Source: Arthrobacter sp. StoSoilB20 (lineage in GTDB: Bacteria; Actinomycetota; Actinomycetes; Actinomycetales; Micrococcaceae). Taken from it: a DNA stretch of 64,000 nt. Below, piece after piece: positions 49,910 through 58,481 of the stretch. Each line of letters opens with the position of its first letter. Within the stretch, counting starts at the first letter, position 1. The DNA is taken from NCBI RefSeq assembly GCF_019977295.1, contig NZ_AP024651.1:1612001-1676000 (forward strand). The letters run 5' to 3'. Position numbers and translations under genes: made by a program. The notes beneath the pieces were generated by a model, which had not been told where the DNA came from, did not search any database, and saw nothing but the letters and a program-made list of their open reading frames with translations.

Positions 49910-50548
49910 TCAGATGGTGACGGCTCCTGAGGCGGTTTCGAAAGTTACGGACATGATTCCCGGAGTGCCATGCGGTGCCATCCATTGGACAGCAACGTCT
50001 TCAAGCGGCTTCTCCACCGCTTCTCCGAGCCATTCCGTGACGCGTTCCGCCGAGCCTGCAATGGTGAGGCTGGACATCTTGACGTCGCTCTCGTAGATCC
50101 TGGACGGGTGCAGTGAGGGGTCGCCCTCCCACTTGAGCAAGTACGGGACCTGGGGATCTGCGATCAAGCCCAGGATGCCGATCTGCTGCCACACCAGTTC
50201 CCGGCCGTCAGGGAACTTGCGGTTACCCGGAACGGCTGAGCGGCCAAGGCGGTCCTCGAAGGGTGCCAGGTCGTCAACGGCGACGCACCAGCCCATCCAG
50301 CCGCCACCGGCGGCCGAGCGGGCACGAACTGCCTGGCCAAAAGGTGCTTTGTCGGAAGCGGGGTGGTCCAGGACCTCCACCACTTCCAGGTACTTGTTAT
50401 CCGCAAGGGGAATGATCATGTTCCGGGTACCGAAGCGCGGGTGCACTCCGCCCCGGACAGCGTCCACTCCCAGTGCCGCGGAAATTCGTTCGGTAGTGGC
50501 CAAAAGGCCATCTCGTTCACAGGCGTAAGAGACGTGATCCATGCGCAT
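49910..50548 (-). CDS. VOC/glyoxalase-like domain protein
   Basis: A 212-residue protein from ATG 50548 (an ATG two codons later is equally possible). It opens MRMDHVSYACERDGLL, as glyoxalase-like (Glyoxalase_3 type) proteins do, with RFGTRNMIIPL and KYLEVVEVL completing the first module. The reaction is unknown; relatives may bind metal or serve as resistance or lyase proteins. It is divergent from metY. Confidence 0.85.
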   Translation of the reverse strand: MRMDHVSYACERDGLLATTERISAALGVDAVRGGVHPRFGTRNMIIPLADNKYLEVVEVLDHPASDKAPFGQAVRARSAAGGGWMGWCVAVDDLAPFEDRLGRSAVPGNRKFPDGRELVWQQIGILGLIADPQVPYLLKWEGDPSLHPSRIYESDVKMSSLTIAGSAERVTEWLGEAVEKPLEDVAVQWMAPHGTPGIMSVTFETASGAVTI

Positions 50549-50702
50549 GGCTTCATCTTGGCACTTTGTGATCGGGGTCTCAGCTAAGTCAAGCCTAACT
50601 AAGGTGGGATGTGTATAAGTGCTACCGGACGGCGTCATGGAGAGACGCTGAAAGACCGAAAGATTCCACCGGCGTCACAAAGCTGTCTTAGGCTCCGGAC
50701 AC

Positions 50703-50712
50703 TTCCTAGACT
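50703..50712 (+). promoter_or_regulatory. Candidate -10 region before metY
   Basis: TTCCTAGACT here is identical to the ten bases at 52257-52266 before metX, which suggests a common promoter type for the two methionine genes. A weak -35 (CTGTCT) is 17 bp upstream. Confidence 0.4.
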
Positions 50713-50774
50713 GGGGCCCAGCTCACATGCAGCACGTTTCCACAGAACCCATGCGCCACGAACAGGAGAACTCC

Positions 50775-52091
50775 ATGTCCCAAGGATGGTCTTTCGAAAC
50801 CCGCCAGATCCACGCAGGCCAGGAGCCCGACTCCGCAACGGGAGCAAGGGCGCTGCCGATCTACCAGACCACGTCCTTCGTGTTCCCCAGCGCCGAAAGC
50901 GCAGCCAGCCGCTTTGCCCTGGCTGAGCTCGCACCCATCTACACCAGGATCGGCAACCCCACCCAGGATGCGGTGGAACAGAGGATCGCAAGCCTCGAAG
51001 GCGGTTTGGGTGCGCTCCTGCTGAGCTCGGGCCAGGCTGCGGAGACCTTCGCCATCCTCAACATCGCCGAGGCCGGAGACCACATCGTTGCAAGCCCCAG
51101 CTTGTACGGCGGCACCTACAACCTGCTGGCCCACACCCTGAAGAAGTTCGGCATCTCGGTGACGTTCGTACAGGACCCGGACAACCTGGACCAGTGGCGC
51201 GATGCCGTGCAGCCGAACACCAAGCTCTTCTTTGGCGAGGTGGTGTCGAATCCGCGCCAGGACGTCCTGGACATCGAGGGAGTTGCCCGGACTGCCCACG
51301 AAGCCGGCGTGCCGCTGATCGTAGACAACACGCTGTCCACGCCCTACCTCATCCGTCCCATTGAGTGGGGCGCCGACATCGTGGTCCACTCCGCCACCAA
51401 GTATCTCGGCGGCCACGGTTCTGCCATTGCCGGCGTGATTGTCGATTCCGGCAACTTCGATTTCGGTAAGGACCCGGAGCGCTACCCGGGCTTCAACACC
51501 CCGGACCCCAGCTACAACGGCCTGGTCTACGCGAGGGACCTGGGCAAGGACGGAGCATTGGGCGCCAACCTCTCCTACGTCCTGAAGGCCCGCGTCCAGT
51601 TGCTCCGCGATCTCGGCTCAGCTGTTTCACCGTTCAATGCCTTCCTGATTGCCCAGGGCCTTGAGACGCTGAGCCTGCGGGTGGAGCGCCATGTAGCCAA
51701 CGCCAGCAAGGTGGCCGAGTGGCTGGAAGCCCACGACGACGTCGAATCGGTCGCCTATGCGGGCCTGCCGTCCAGCCCGTGGTATGACCGCGGCCGCAAA
51801 TACGGTCCCCGGGGTACCGGGGCCATTGTGGCGTTCAACATCAAGGGCGGCGTTGAAGCCGGCAAGCGATTCGTGGACGGTCTGGAACTGCACTCGCATG
51901 TTGCCAACATCGGCGATGTCCGATCCCTGGTCATCCACCCGGCCTCCACCACGCACAGCCAGTTGACCGTGGAGCAGCAGGTCGCCGCGGGCGTGAACCC
52001 TGGGTTGGTGCGTTTGTCGGTGGGCATCGAGCACGTGGATGACATCATCGCAGACCTCGAAGCTGGATTCCGGGCCGCCAAGGGAGCCTGA
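50775..52091 (+). CDS. metY: O-acetylhomoserine sulfhydrylase
   Basis: A 438-residue PLP enzyme of the Cys/Met metabolism family, from ATG 50775 behind AGGAGA. It makes homocysteine from O-acetylhomoserine and sulfide. Motifs are YTRIGNPTQDAVEQRIASLEGG, the PLP lysine in VVHSATKYLGGHG and the long form (about 430 residues) that separates MetY from MetB/MetZ. It lies upstream of metX, which supplies its substrate, with a terminator between them. Confidence 0.95.
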   Translation: MSQGWSFETRQIHAGQEPDSATGARALPIYQTTSFVFPSAESAASRFALAELAPIYTRIGNPTQDAVEQRIASLEGGLGALLLSSGQAAETFAILNIAEAGDHIVASPSLYGGTYNLLAHTLKKFGISVTFVQDPDNLDQWRDAVQPNTKLFFGEVVSNPRQDVLDIEGVARTAHEAGVPLIVDNTLSTPYLIRPIEWGADIVVHSATKYLGGHGSAIAGVIVDSGNFDFGKDPERYPGFNTPDPSYNGLVYARDLGKDGALGANLSYVLKARVQLLRDLGSAVSPFNAFLIAQGLETLSLRVERHVANASKVAEWLEAHDDVESVAYAGLPSSPWYDRGRKYGPRGTGAIVAFNIKGGVEAGKRFVDGLELHSHVANIGDVRSLVIHPASTTHSQLTVEQQVAAGVNPGLVRLSVGIEHVDDIIADLEAGFRAAKGA

Positions 52092-52137
52092 ACCCTCCGC
52101 TGAAAGCTGTCGGGCGGCTGTAGCCGCCTCAACCAAG

Positions 52138-52180
52138 GGGATGCCGTCCGGGCCGTCGATTATTCGCCGGACGGCATCCC
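52138..52180 (+). terminator. Terminator of metY
   Basis: GGGATGCCGTCCGG (52138-52151) is fully complementary to 52167-52180 around a 15-base loop, 46 bp after the metY stop. Confidence 0.85.
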
Positions 52181-52256
52181 ACGGCGGCGATTGGTGAACG
52201 AAGCTGCCCAAAACCGTCACACTGTTGTCACATTCTTCGCCAGAACCGCCCTGTAT

Positions 52257-52266
52257 TTCCTAGACT
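52257..52266 (+). promoter_or_regulatory. Candidate -10 region before metX riboswitch
   Basis: TTCCTAGACT, with transcription expected to begin near 52273, just before the riboswitch. Confidence 0.45.
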
Positions 52267-52274
52267 CTTCGTAT

Positions 52275-52396
52275 TAGGTCATGAGTGCCAGCACACAGCC
52301 CCGGCTTGCTGGCCGGCAACCCTCCTCCGCGGTGGGGTGCCCCGGGTGAAGACCTGGCCTGTTCGCACGCAAGGCGACGGGCAAGCGCGAGGTTAA
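52275..52396 (+). ncRNA. SAM-IV type S-adenosylmethionine riboswitch
   Basis: The leader of metX starts GGTCATGAGTGCCAGC, continues CCCCGGCTTGCTGGCCGGCA and GGTGGGGTGCCCCGGGTGA, and closes its first helix with AGGTC (52276-52280) pairing to GACCT (52351-52355). This pattern, including the outer GC-rich hairpins to about 52396, is that of the SAM-IV riboswitches of Actinomycetales. It is expected to lower metX expression when SAM is abundant. The ribosome site AAAGGA lies just downstream, so control is probably of translation. Confidence 0.85.
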
Positions 52397-52408
52397 GGTG
52401 TCAAAGGA

Positions 52409-53530
52409 ATGACCATTACTGCTACAGCCCTTCCAAAATCCGGAGAAGAAGACGGAACCGTCAAGTACGCCGGCATCGGGCCGTTGGAACTTGAAGCCGG
52501 CGGGTTCCTTCCCGACGTCGTCCTGGCTTACGAGACCTGGGGCCAGTTGAATGCAGATTCCTCCAACGCCGTCCTGATCCAGCATGCCCTCACGGGCAGC
52601 ACCCACGTGGCACGGGGAGCCACGGACGAGGAAGGCTGGTGGGAGCAATTGGTAGGCCCCGGAGCCACCATCGATACCAACAGGTTCTTCGTGGTCTCCA
52701 TCAACATCGTGGGCGGCTGCTATGGAAGCACGGGACCGTCGTCGGAGGCACCCGATGGCCGCCCCTGGGGCTCCCGGTTTCCGTTGGTCACCTTGCGCGA
52801 CAGCACTGTGGCAGAAGGGCGCCTCGCCGATGCCTTGGGAATCGACTCCTGGCACGCCGTCCTGGGTGGATCCATGGGCGGTGCCCGCGCCCTGGAATGG
52901 GCTGTGACCTACCCGGAACGCGTCAAACGCTGCGCCGTGATTTCCGTAGGCGCCTACAGCACGGCCGAGCAGATCGCCTTCGCGCAGGCCCAAACACTGG
53001 CCATCCGCCAGGACCCGAACTTCAACAACGGCGACTACTACGCAGGCAGGGCACCTGAACACGGGCTGGCCTTGGCCCGGCGGATCGCCCACATCACGTA
53101 CCGCTCGGCGCTGGAACTGGATTTCCGCTTCGGCCGGGAAGCCCAGCACCAGGAGACACCCCTGGCCGCCGCGGTGCTCGGTGAGCGTGGCAGGTATCAG
53201 GTGGAAAGCTACTTGGACCACCAGGGGACAAAGCTCGTCCACCGCTTTGATGCCAACAGCTACATCGCCATCACAGAAGCCCTGATGTCCCACGACGTCG
53301 CACGCGGCCGGGGATCCCTGGAGTCAGCTTTGTCGCGGACCACGGCGGAGTTTTTCGTGGCAGCGGTGGATAGCGACAGGCTGTATTTTCCCGCTCAATC
53401 CCGGGAGTTGGCAGCCGCGCTCCCTGGTGTGGTTCCGGTCCATGTTATTGAGGCACCGATCGGCCACGACGGTTTCCTCACGGAGATTGGGCAGCTCGCT
53501 CCGCAGCTTCGGGAAGCCTTCTTCGCCTGA
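52409..53530 (+). CDS. metX: Homoserine O-acetyltransferase
   Basis: A 373-residue alpha/beta hydrolase-fold acyltransferase that acetylates homoserine for methionine synthesis. It has the early QHALTGSTHVA, GGCYGSTGPSS, the nucleophile Ser in GGSMGGARALEW, and a C-terminal Asp/His in VDSDRLYFP and GHDGFL. The SAM-IV leader precedes it. Succinyltransferase activity also occurs in this family, but the residues seen and the actinobacterial context favour acetyl-CoA. Confidence 0.94.
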   Translation: MTITATALPKSGEEDGTVKYAGIGPLELEAGGFLPDVVLAYETWGQLNADSSNAVLIQHALTGSTHVARGATDEEGWWEQLVGPGATIDTNRFFVVSINIVGGCYGSTGPSSEAPDGRPWGSRFPLVTLRDSTVAEGRLADALGIDSWHAVLGGSMGGARALEWAVTYPERVKRCAVISVGAYSTAEQIAFAQAQTLAIRQDPNFNNGDYYAGRAPEHGLALARRIAHITYRSALELDFRFGREAQHQETPLAAAVLGERGRYQVESYLDHQGTKLVHRFDANSYIAITEALMSHDVARGRGSLESALSRTTAEFFVAAVDSDRLYFPAQSRELAAALPGVVPVHVIEAPIGHDGFLTEIGQLAPQLREAFFA

Positions 53531-53566
53531 GCTGCCGGCTGCCGCGGGCTGGGTCGGCCGTAAGCC

Positions 53567-54049
53567 TCAGCCGTTCATGATCTCGCCGCGCTGCTTCATG
53601 TAGTCCTCCATGGCGATCTCTCCGTTGCTGAACTTCGCGTCCAGCTCAGCCAGCTTGCGGGCACGGTAGCCTTGCGGCTCCGGGCTGCCGGCGGCAGGGT
53701 ACGGCGTGGGGGATGAAGTGCCCGACGGCGACCCGGACTGCGGTGACGTCTCCGCCGGGCGGATGACGGTCGGCTCGGACGACTGGCCGGGGTAGTTCTG
53801 CTGCGGGTAACTTTCCGGTGGGTACGACTGGCCGGGGTAGTTCTGCTGCGGGTAACTTTCCGGTGGGTACGGCTGGCCGGGGTAGTTCTGCTGCGGTGGG
53901 TAGCCCGGACCGGGCAGGTTCTGCGGTGGGTAGCCGGGGTCGCGGAACGTTCCTTGCTGGATCCGGCGGGCTCGGGAGCGGTTGTACATGCGGATCCCGA
54001 GCGGAATCAGCCACGAGCAGACGATGATCCAGAAGATCAGATTGTTCAC
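53567..54049 (-). CDS. Membrane protein with Tyr/Pro/Gln repeats and SHOCT domain
   Basis: A 160-residue protein: one N-terminal membrane helix (IFWIIVCSWLIPLGIRMY), a basic stretch, a middle of Tyr-Pro-Gln-Gly repeats (SYPPESYPQQNYPGQ) and a C-terminal SHOCT domain (RKLAELDAKFSNGEIAMEDY). The repeat comes from a 45-bp DNA unit present in two identical copies and a partial third at 53782-53899, so the length probably varies between strains. SHOCT domains are small oligomerisation modules. Function unknown. Confidence 0.85.
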   Translation of the reverse strand: MNNLIFWIIVCSWLIPLGIRMYNRSRARRIQQGTFRDPGYPPQNLPGPGYPPQQNYPGQPYPPESYPQQNYPGQSYPPESYPQQNYPGQSSEPTVIRPAETSPQSGSPSGTSSPTPYPAAGSPEPQGYRARKLAELDAKFSNGEIAMEDYMKQRGEIMNG

Positions 54050-54143
54050 AGTGCAGGCCTCCTAGGTCTCGTTCCAGCTTAGCCCTGCCATCCAGCATGG
54101 ACTTTGCCCAAGGGAACCGAGCAGTCCGGAGGCACTGGCACTT

Positions 54144-55307
54144 TCACACGAGCGTGGCTTCCATGCCCAGGAACCGGCCGTACCTTTCCACTTCGGCCAC
54201 TAAGGCCTCCTGCTCCGCCGCGGTTGTTGCCCGGTTCATCCGGACGTCCAGCTGGCAGGCACCCCCTGAAAAGCCGTGCCGCCACCATCCGGCCAACCTG
54301 CCATCCAGCAGGACTACGTGCATGGGTCCGTTGTCCTCGGGGAAGTAGGGTGCTGTCCCGCCCAGATAGTGCCTGGACTGTGAGTAGCCCATGACGTATT
54401 CGTCGTAGCACTGGATGAGGTCAACACGGGGTAGTTTTGCCTCGTCAGGCGGCGAAGAGCACGCGGGATCGGTGAGCTCACTGACATCTTCCCGGGCCAG
54501 GTAAAACCCCAGGCCGTCCTGGGTGACCGTGGCAAGGGCGCCGGGGGACAACGTATCCGCGACCTCGATGCCCAGCTTCACATCTTTCATGGTGAGCCCG
54601 GACCAGACGGCGCAGTCCTTGATGGTGGCGGGTCCACGGCTGGTGTAGTACCGAAGCGCCAACCCGCCCAAGGCCTTTTCGCGGTCCTCGCTTGTCAGGG
54701 GCGCACGAACGAAGCCGGGCACGCGTTCCTCGAAGAGGGCATACGTCTGCTTCAGCGCGCCACCGGCTGAGCGGATGGGAGAGCCGCTCACCAGGATGCG
54801 GCTGATCTCTGCGTGCATGAGGTGGTAAATGAACCCCAGGCCTTTGCCGGGGAGACCGGCTTTTTCCAGGATCCCGCCCAGCTCTTCCCGGGTCTTGTGG
54901 GCGCCGTCGGCAACCGCCGAAGCCAGGATCCGGCCACTGAGGGCGGTGGATTCCGCGTCAACCCCTGTTTGGCGGTACATGCCGTTGTTTCCCTGATGGA
55001 GCCGCTCCGCAGAGAGTCCCATGAGCCAGCCGAGGTCGTCCCGGTGCACAAAATGCCAGGTGGGCCGGAGGATGTGCGTCCTAAGGATGGTTCCCTCTGC
55101 AACGGCCCTTTCCACGTCATTGGCGGTGGTGGAAGCCATGGTCCTTTGGGCAAGGGTCCACCGCGCATACGGAAATTCCTGGGACTGCACTGCAAGCAGG
55201 TTGCGGACCACATCCCCGGCGTCCGCGGACGAAGGAACCCGCAATCCCTGCCGGCGCAGCCGCAGCCGCCGGACGCTTTCGGCAAACATCAACGCGCTGT
55301 CGGTCAT
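54144..55307 (-). CDS. Winged-helix DNA glycosylase, AlkZ type (HTH_42)
   Basis: A 387-residue protein of the HTH_42 family, from ATG 55307; a GTG three codons earlier is possible. Residues LLAVQSQEFPYARW carry Q41 and Q43, matching the Q-x-Q catalytic motif of AlkZ, the Streptomyces glycosylase that unhooks azinomycin interstrand crosslinks (YcaQ-type members have Q-x-D). Further family features are RTHILRPTWHFVHRDDLGWL and FIYHLMHAEISRI. It should therefore remove alkylated purines or crosslinks from DNA. AlkZ relatives usually stand in biosynthetic clusters as self-resistance genes; no cluster is seen here, so a general repair role is more likely. Confidence 0.85.
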   Translation of the reverse strand: MTDSALMFAESVRRLRLRRQGLRVPSSADAGDVVRNLLAVQSQEFPYARWTLAQRTMASTTANDVERAVAEGTILRTHILRPTWHFVHRDDLGWLMGLSAERLHQGNNGMYRQTGVDAESTALSGRILASAVADGAHKTREELGGILEKAGLPGKGLGFIYHLMHAEISRILVSGSPIRSAGGALKQTYALFEERVPGFVRAPLTSEDREKALGGLALRYYTSRGPATIKDCAVWSGLTMKDVKLGIEVADTLSPGALATVTQDGLGFYLAREDVSELTDPACSSPPDEAKLPRVDLIQCYDEYVMGYSQSRHYLGGTAPYFPEDNGPMHVVLLDGRLAGWWRHGFSGGACQLDVRMNRATTAAEQEALVAEVERYGRFLGMEATLV

Positions 55308-55381
55308 CGAGCCCACACGAATCTGAAGCTACAGGAACTGCAGCCACCATGACTCCGGATTACCAGCACCAGGACGTGGAC

Positions 55382-56224
55382 TTAGCGCCGTGGCAGCACG
55401 GTGCCGCTGGAACCAAAGACGGGACCCGGCGTCGGACGTTTGGGGCTGATGCCGTCACCGGAGGATTGGTGCCGCAGTCTTCGGATAACCCAGGGGACAA
55501 AGTACTCGCGGGCCCAAACGAGGTCCGAAGAACGGGCCTCCCGCCACGTGCGGGGCGGCAGTGGCTTGGGCAGCAGCGGTTCGAGGGTGTGCTGGACGTT
55601 CAGGGCGTCCAGGACCATCATGGCGATCGTGTGGTGGCCCAGGGGAGAGAAGTGCAAGCGGTCCGGGTCCCACATTTGCGGGTCTGCCAGCTGCCTCAGT
55701 GACCACATGTCAGCGATGATGGCGTCGTGGCGTGCGGCCACTGTCCTGAGGTTCTCGTTGTAGATGGCAACCTTGCCGCGGATGCGTCCGAGGACGGAGG
55801 ATGCCGTGTCCGGGCCGTTGAAAAGCACCACGGCAGCGCCTCCGGAGCTCAACTCACCTACTGCGGCATCGAGTTTTTCGGCCAGAAGATCGGGGTCGCC
55901 GCCTGGCCGGATGAGGTCGTTGCCGCCTGCGGAGATGGATACCAGGTCAGGCTGCAGTTCCAGGCAGTGGGCCACCTGTTCATCGATGATTTGCTGGAGC
56001 AGCCTGCCACGGATGGCAAGGTTGGCGTAGGCAAAGTCTTCCTGGCCGCGGCCCAGCTCCTCCGCCACCCGATCCGCCCAGCCGCGGTGGCCGCCGGGAT
56101 TCCGGGGCTCGGGGTCCCCAATGCCTTCGGTGAAGGAGTCTCCCAGCGCCACGTATCGGGTCCAGGGGTGTTTTTGTACAGGATCGCCGGGTTTCAACAA
56201 CTGATTGTTCTCACTCACGCTCAT
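55382..56224 (-). CDS. SGNH/GDSL hydrolase
   Basis: A 280-residue esterase-like protein from ATG 56224. It has the block I motif YVALGDSFTEGIGD with the nucleophile Ser, block III SISAGGNDLIRPGG with Asn, and block V DPDRLHFSPLGH with Asp and His. There is no signal peptide, so it acts in the cytoplasm. Substrate unknown. It is divergent from the neighbouring alpha/beta hydrolase gene with 70 bp between starts. Confidence 0.92.
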   Translation of the reverse strand: MSVSENNQLLKPGDPVQKHPWTRYVALGDSFTEGIGDPEPRNPGGHRGWADRVAEELGRGQEDFAYANLAIRGRLLQQIIDEQVAHCLELQPDLVSISAGGNDLIRPGGDPDLLAEKLDAAVGELSSGGAAVVLFNGPDTASSVLGRIRGKVAIYNENLRTVAARHDAIIADMWSLRQLADPQMWDPDRLHFSPLGHHTIAMMVLDALNVQHTLEPLLPKPLPPRTWREARSSDLVWAREYFVPWVIRRLRHQSSGDGISPKRPTPGPVFGSSGTVLPRR

Positions 56225-56294
56225 ATCCTGCCCCCTGACCGCGACCCTACGCCACCGTAGGTTGTTACTTGTGGGTAACTGCAAGAATGGAGCC

Positions 56295-56945
56295 ATGACT
56301 GAAGCAACCACCTTTCCAGCACCTGTCGTCCTGTGGTCCCATGATGAAGCCGAGCGGGCAGGCAAGCCTCTCCTGGTCCTGCTGCACGGTTACGGCTCCA
56401 ACGAGGACGACCTCTTCAGCCTTGCCGGATTGCTGCCTGAAGGCTTCGTGGTTGCGGCACTTCGTGCACCCATGCCCATGGGTCCGGGCTTCACATGGTT
56501 CCCGCTCACGGCATCGATCGATTACTCACTGGACGCTGTGAAGCTTGCGGCCGAGTACGCGCTGGCATGGCTGGATACGGTCAAGGCGAACCACACTTCG
56601 GTCACCCTGCTGGGCTTCTCCATGGGGATGGCCATGGTGACCACCATGCTCCGCTACCGTCCCGCAGACTTTGCCGCCGTCGTCGGGCTTTCAGGTTTTG
56701 TGATCGACGCCGGCGCTGACGCCGCGTTCCGGGACCACGAACTGGATGGTTCGCTGCCCATGTTCTGGGGCCGGGACCAGCAGGATCCCGTCATCACCCA
56801 GGACAAGATCGAGTACACCATGGGCTGGGTGCGCGGGCACGTTGACCTCACCAAGGTGCTCTACACAGGAATGTGGCACGGGATCAACCAACAGGAGATC
56901 GGCCACGTGGGCGAATTCCTCACCCACAAAGTGCTCACCGCCTAG
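56295..56945 (+). CDS. Alpha/beta hydrolase, carboxylesterase/phospholipase family
   Basis: A 216-residue protein from ATG 56295. It has an oxyanion strand LLVLLHGYGSNEDDLFSLAG, the nucleophile Ser in LLGFSMGMAMVTTM and the C-terminal catalytic His in GMWHGINQQE, with the Asp in QQDPVI. It resembles small carboxylesterases of the YpfH/acyl-protein thioesterase group. No signal peptide. Confidence 0.9.
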   Translation: MTEATTFPAPVVLWSHDEAERAGKPLLVLLHGYGSNEDDLFSLAGLLPEGFVVAALRAPMPMGPGFTWFPLTASIDYSLDAVKLAAEYALAWLDTVKANHTSVTLLGFSMGMAMVTTMLRYRPADFAAVVGLSGFVIDAGADAAFRDHELDGSLPMFWGRDQQDPVITQDKIEYTMGWVRGHVDLTKVLYTGMWHGINQQEIGHVGEFLTHKVLTA

Positions 56946-56946
56946 G

Positions 56947-56996
56947 AGCAGCGCGGCCCAAAACCAGCGCGGCCCAAAACCAGCGCGGCCCAAAAC
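56947..56996 (+). repeat. Triplicated 16-bp unit CAGCGCGGCCCAAAAC
   Basis: Three consecutive copies after the hydrolase stop, running directly into the REP-like element. Non-coding. Confidence 0.85.
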
Positions 56997-57059
56997 CAAC
57001 GCGGGGTCACCTATGCACCCTTGAACGTCGGGCAGGGGGCCACAAGTGACCCCGCGTTG
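56997..57059. repeat. REP-like cruciform, copy 2
   Basis: Arms CAACGCGGGGTCACCT (56997-57012) and AAGTGACCCCGCGTTG (57044-57059) are complementary apart from one C/A mismatch. They match copy 1 (39012-39074) in both arms and in total length of 63 bp, but the interior differs. It lies between convergent genes. Confidence 0.85.
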
Positions 57060-57080
57060 TAACAGTGGCGATGAGTTGTA

Positions 57081-57308
57081 TCAGGCGGCGATAATTCGGA
57101 CTGTCCGGCCGTTGACCGTCACAGTATCGCCGACGTGGAGCTGGCGGCCACGGCGGTCATCGATTTCGCCGTTGACCTTGGCCAGGCCGTTCTTGATGAG
57201 CTCCGTGGCCTCAACGCCGTCCTCCACGAGGTTGGCAAGCTTCAGGAGCTGGCCAAGGCGAATCATGTCGTCGCGGATGGGGATCTCTTCGATTTCCGGA
57301 GTGCTCAT
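57081..57308 (-). CDS. S4 domain RNA-binding protein (YbcJ-like)
   Basis: A 75-residue protein from ATG 57308 (MSTPEIEEIPIRDDMIRLGQ). It is essentially a single S4 fold: IRLGQLLKLANLVEDGVEATELI and VNGEIDDRRGRQLHVGDTV, as in the small YbcJ/RlbA proteins. It is expected to bind structured RNA, probably ribosomal. It is divergent from the DMT transporter gene. Confidence 0.88.
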   Translation of the reverse strand: MSTPEIEEIPIRDDMIRLGQLLKLANLVEDGVEATELIKNGLAKVNGEIDDRRGRQLHVGDTVTVNGRTVRIIAA

Positions 57309-57331
57309 ACAGCAATGATGCCTGAAGTAGT

Positions 57332-58336
57332 GTGGTGACAGTGCCGCAGCCTTCTCCCCGTCCCACCCTTCCACTCGCCGTTGGCCTCCCCGTCGCAGTA
57401 GCAACAGGCTTGGTCATCCCGCTTCAGGGAAGGATCAATGGGGCCCTCGGCGCCAGGCTCGACGACGGCATCGCAGCTGCCGTGGTGAGCTTCACCACAG
57501 GCCTGCTGCTGATTACCGCGATTTCGCTGGCCACCCCCAGGGGCAGGGCTGGCCTCCAACGCATCATCCCCGCGGTCCGCAACCGCAGCTTTCCCCGTTT
57601 CTACGTCATGGCCGGAGCCATCGGCGCTCTCTTCGTCTTTGCCCAGTCGTTCACGGTGGCGTTGCTCGGTGTGGCCTTGTTCACGGTGGCGGCTGTGACA
57701 GGACAAACCTTGAGCGGGCTGTTGGTGGACAGGATGGGAATCGGGCCAGGCGGCAAACGTGCCATCACGGGAGTCCGCGTCATCGGCAGTGTCTTGACAG
57801 TGGCCGCCGTGGCCTGGGCTGTGTCACCCCGGTTCGGCGGTGATGCGGACATTGCTTCGCTGGTCCTTCCAGTGCTGCTGCCGCTTGCAGCCGGATTCTT
57901 CATGAGTTTCCAGCAGGCCATGAACGGTACCGCCACAGTGCATTACGGGACACCCATCGCAGCCACCCTGGTCAATTTCATTGCCGGGTCGGCCATCCTC
58001 TGGGTGGCCTGGATCATCAAGCTGGCTGTGGCAGGACCGGGAAATCCGCTTCCCCCGGAATGGTGGTACTACCTCGGCGGCCCCATGGGATGCCTGTTTA
58101 TTGGCCTGGCCGCGCTGCTGGTCCGCAGCTTGGGCGTGCTGATCACCGGCTTGGGCATGATCGCCGGTCAACTGGTGGGCTCGCTGGTGCTCGACGTCGT
58201 GATCCCCAGTCCCGGCGCGGTGGTCGCCTTGCCCACGGTGCTGGGTACGGTCCTGACGCTGGCCGCGATCATCGTAGCGACGTTGCCCTGGCCCAAAGGT
58301 GCCTTGACAAGGAGAAGCCCTGCCAAAGGCCGGTAG
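57332..58336 (+). CDS. DMT superfamily transporter, YdcZ/DUF606 double-domain
   Basis: A 334-residue membrane protein with ten hydrophobic segments. Start is GTG 57332, or the adjacent GTG at 57335. The two halves (starting GLVIPLQGRINGALGARLDD and PLAAGFFMSFQQAMNGTATV) repeat the DUF606 unit with its Q-x-x-x-N-x-x-L pattern. Many relatives encode the halves in two genes; here they are one chain. Substrate unknown. Confidence 0.9.
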   Translation: MVTVPQPSPRPTLPLAVGLPVAVATGLVIPLQGRINGALGARLDDGIAAAVVSFTTGLLLITAISLATPRGRAGLQRIIPAVRNRSFPRFYVMAGAIGALFVFAQSFTVALLGVALFTVAAVTGQTLSGLLVDRMGIGPGGKRAITGVRVIGSVLTVAAVAWAVSPRFGGDADIASLVLPVLLPLAAGFFMSFQQAMNGTATVHYGTPIAATLVNFIAGSAILWVAWIIKLAVAGPGNPLPPEWWYYLGGPMGCLFIGLAALLVRSLGVLITGLGMIAGQLVGSLVLDVVIPSPGAVVALPTVLGTVLTLAAIIVATLPWPKGALTRRSPAKGR

Positions 58337-58481
58337 GGTAGGACTCGCATGACTTTCAGGTATCTTCGGGTACTTGCAACAAACTTTTCCCCCGACACCC
58401 CGCCGGACAACCTCGTCCGGATTCCGGGGCACACCACCGCGGACCGCACCCAGCGGCCCTGTAGAACAAATGGAGTTACCC

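Noticed and set aside
50584..50603. DtxR/IdeR iron box before the VOC gene and metY
   Set aside because: AAGCCTAACTAAGG resembles half of the 19-bp box, but the other half matches poorly (about 12 of 19) and no iron gene is adjacent.
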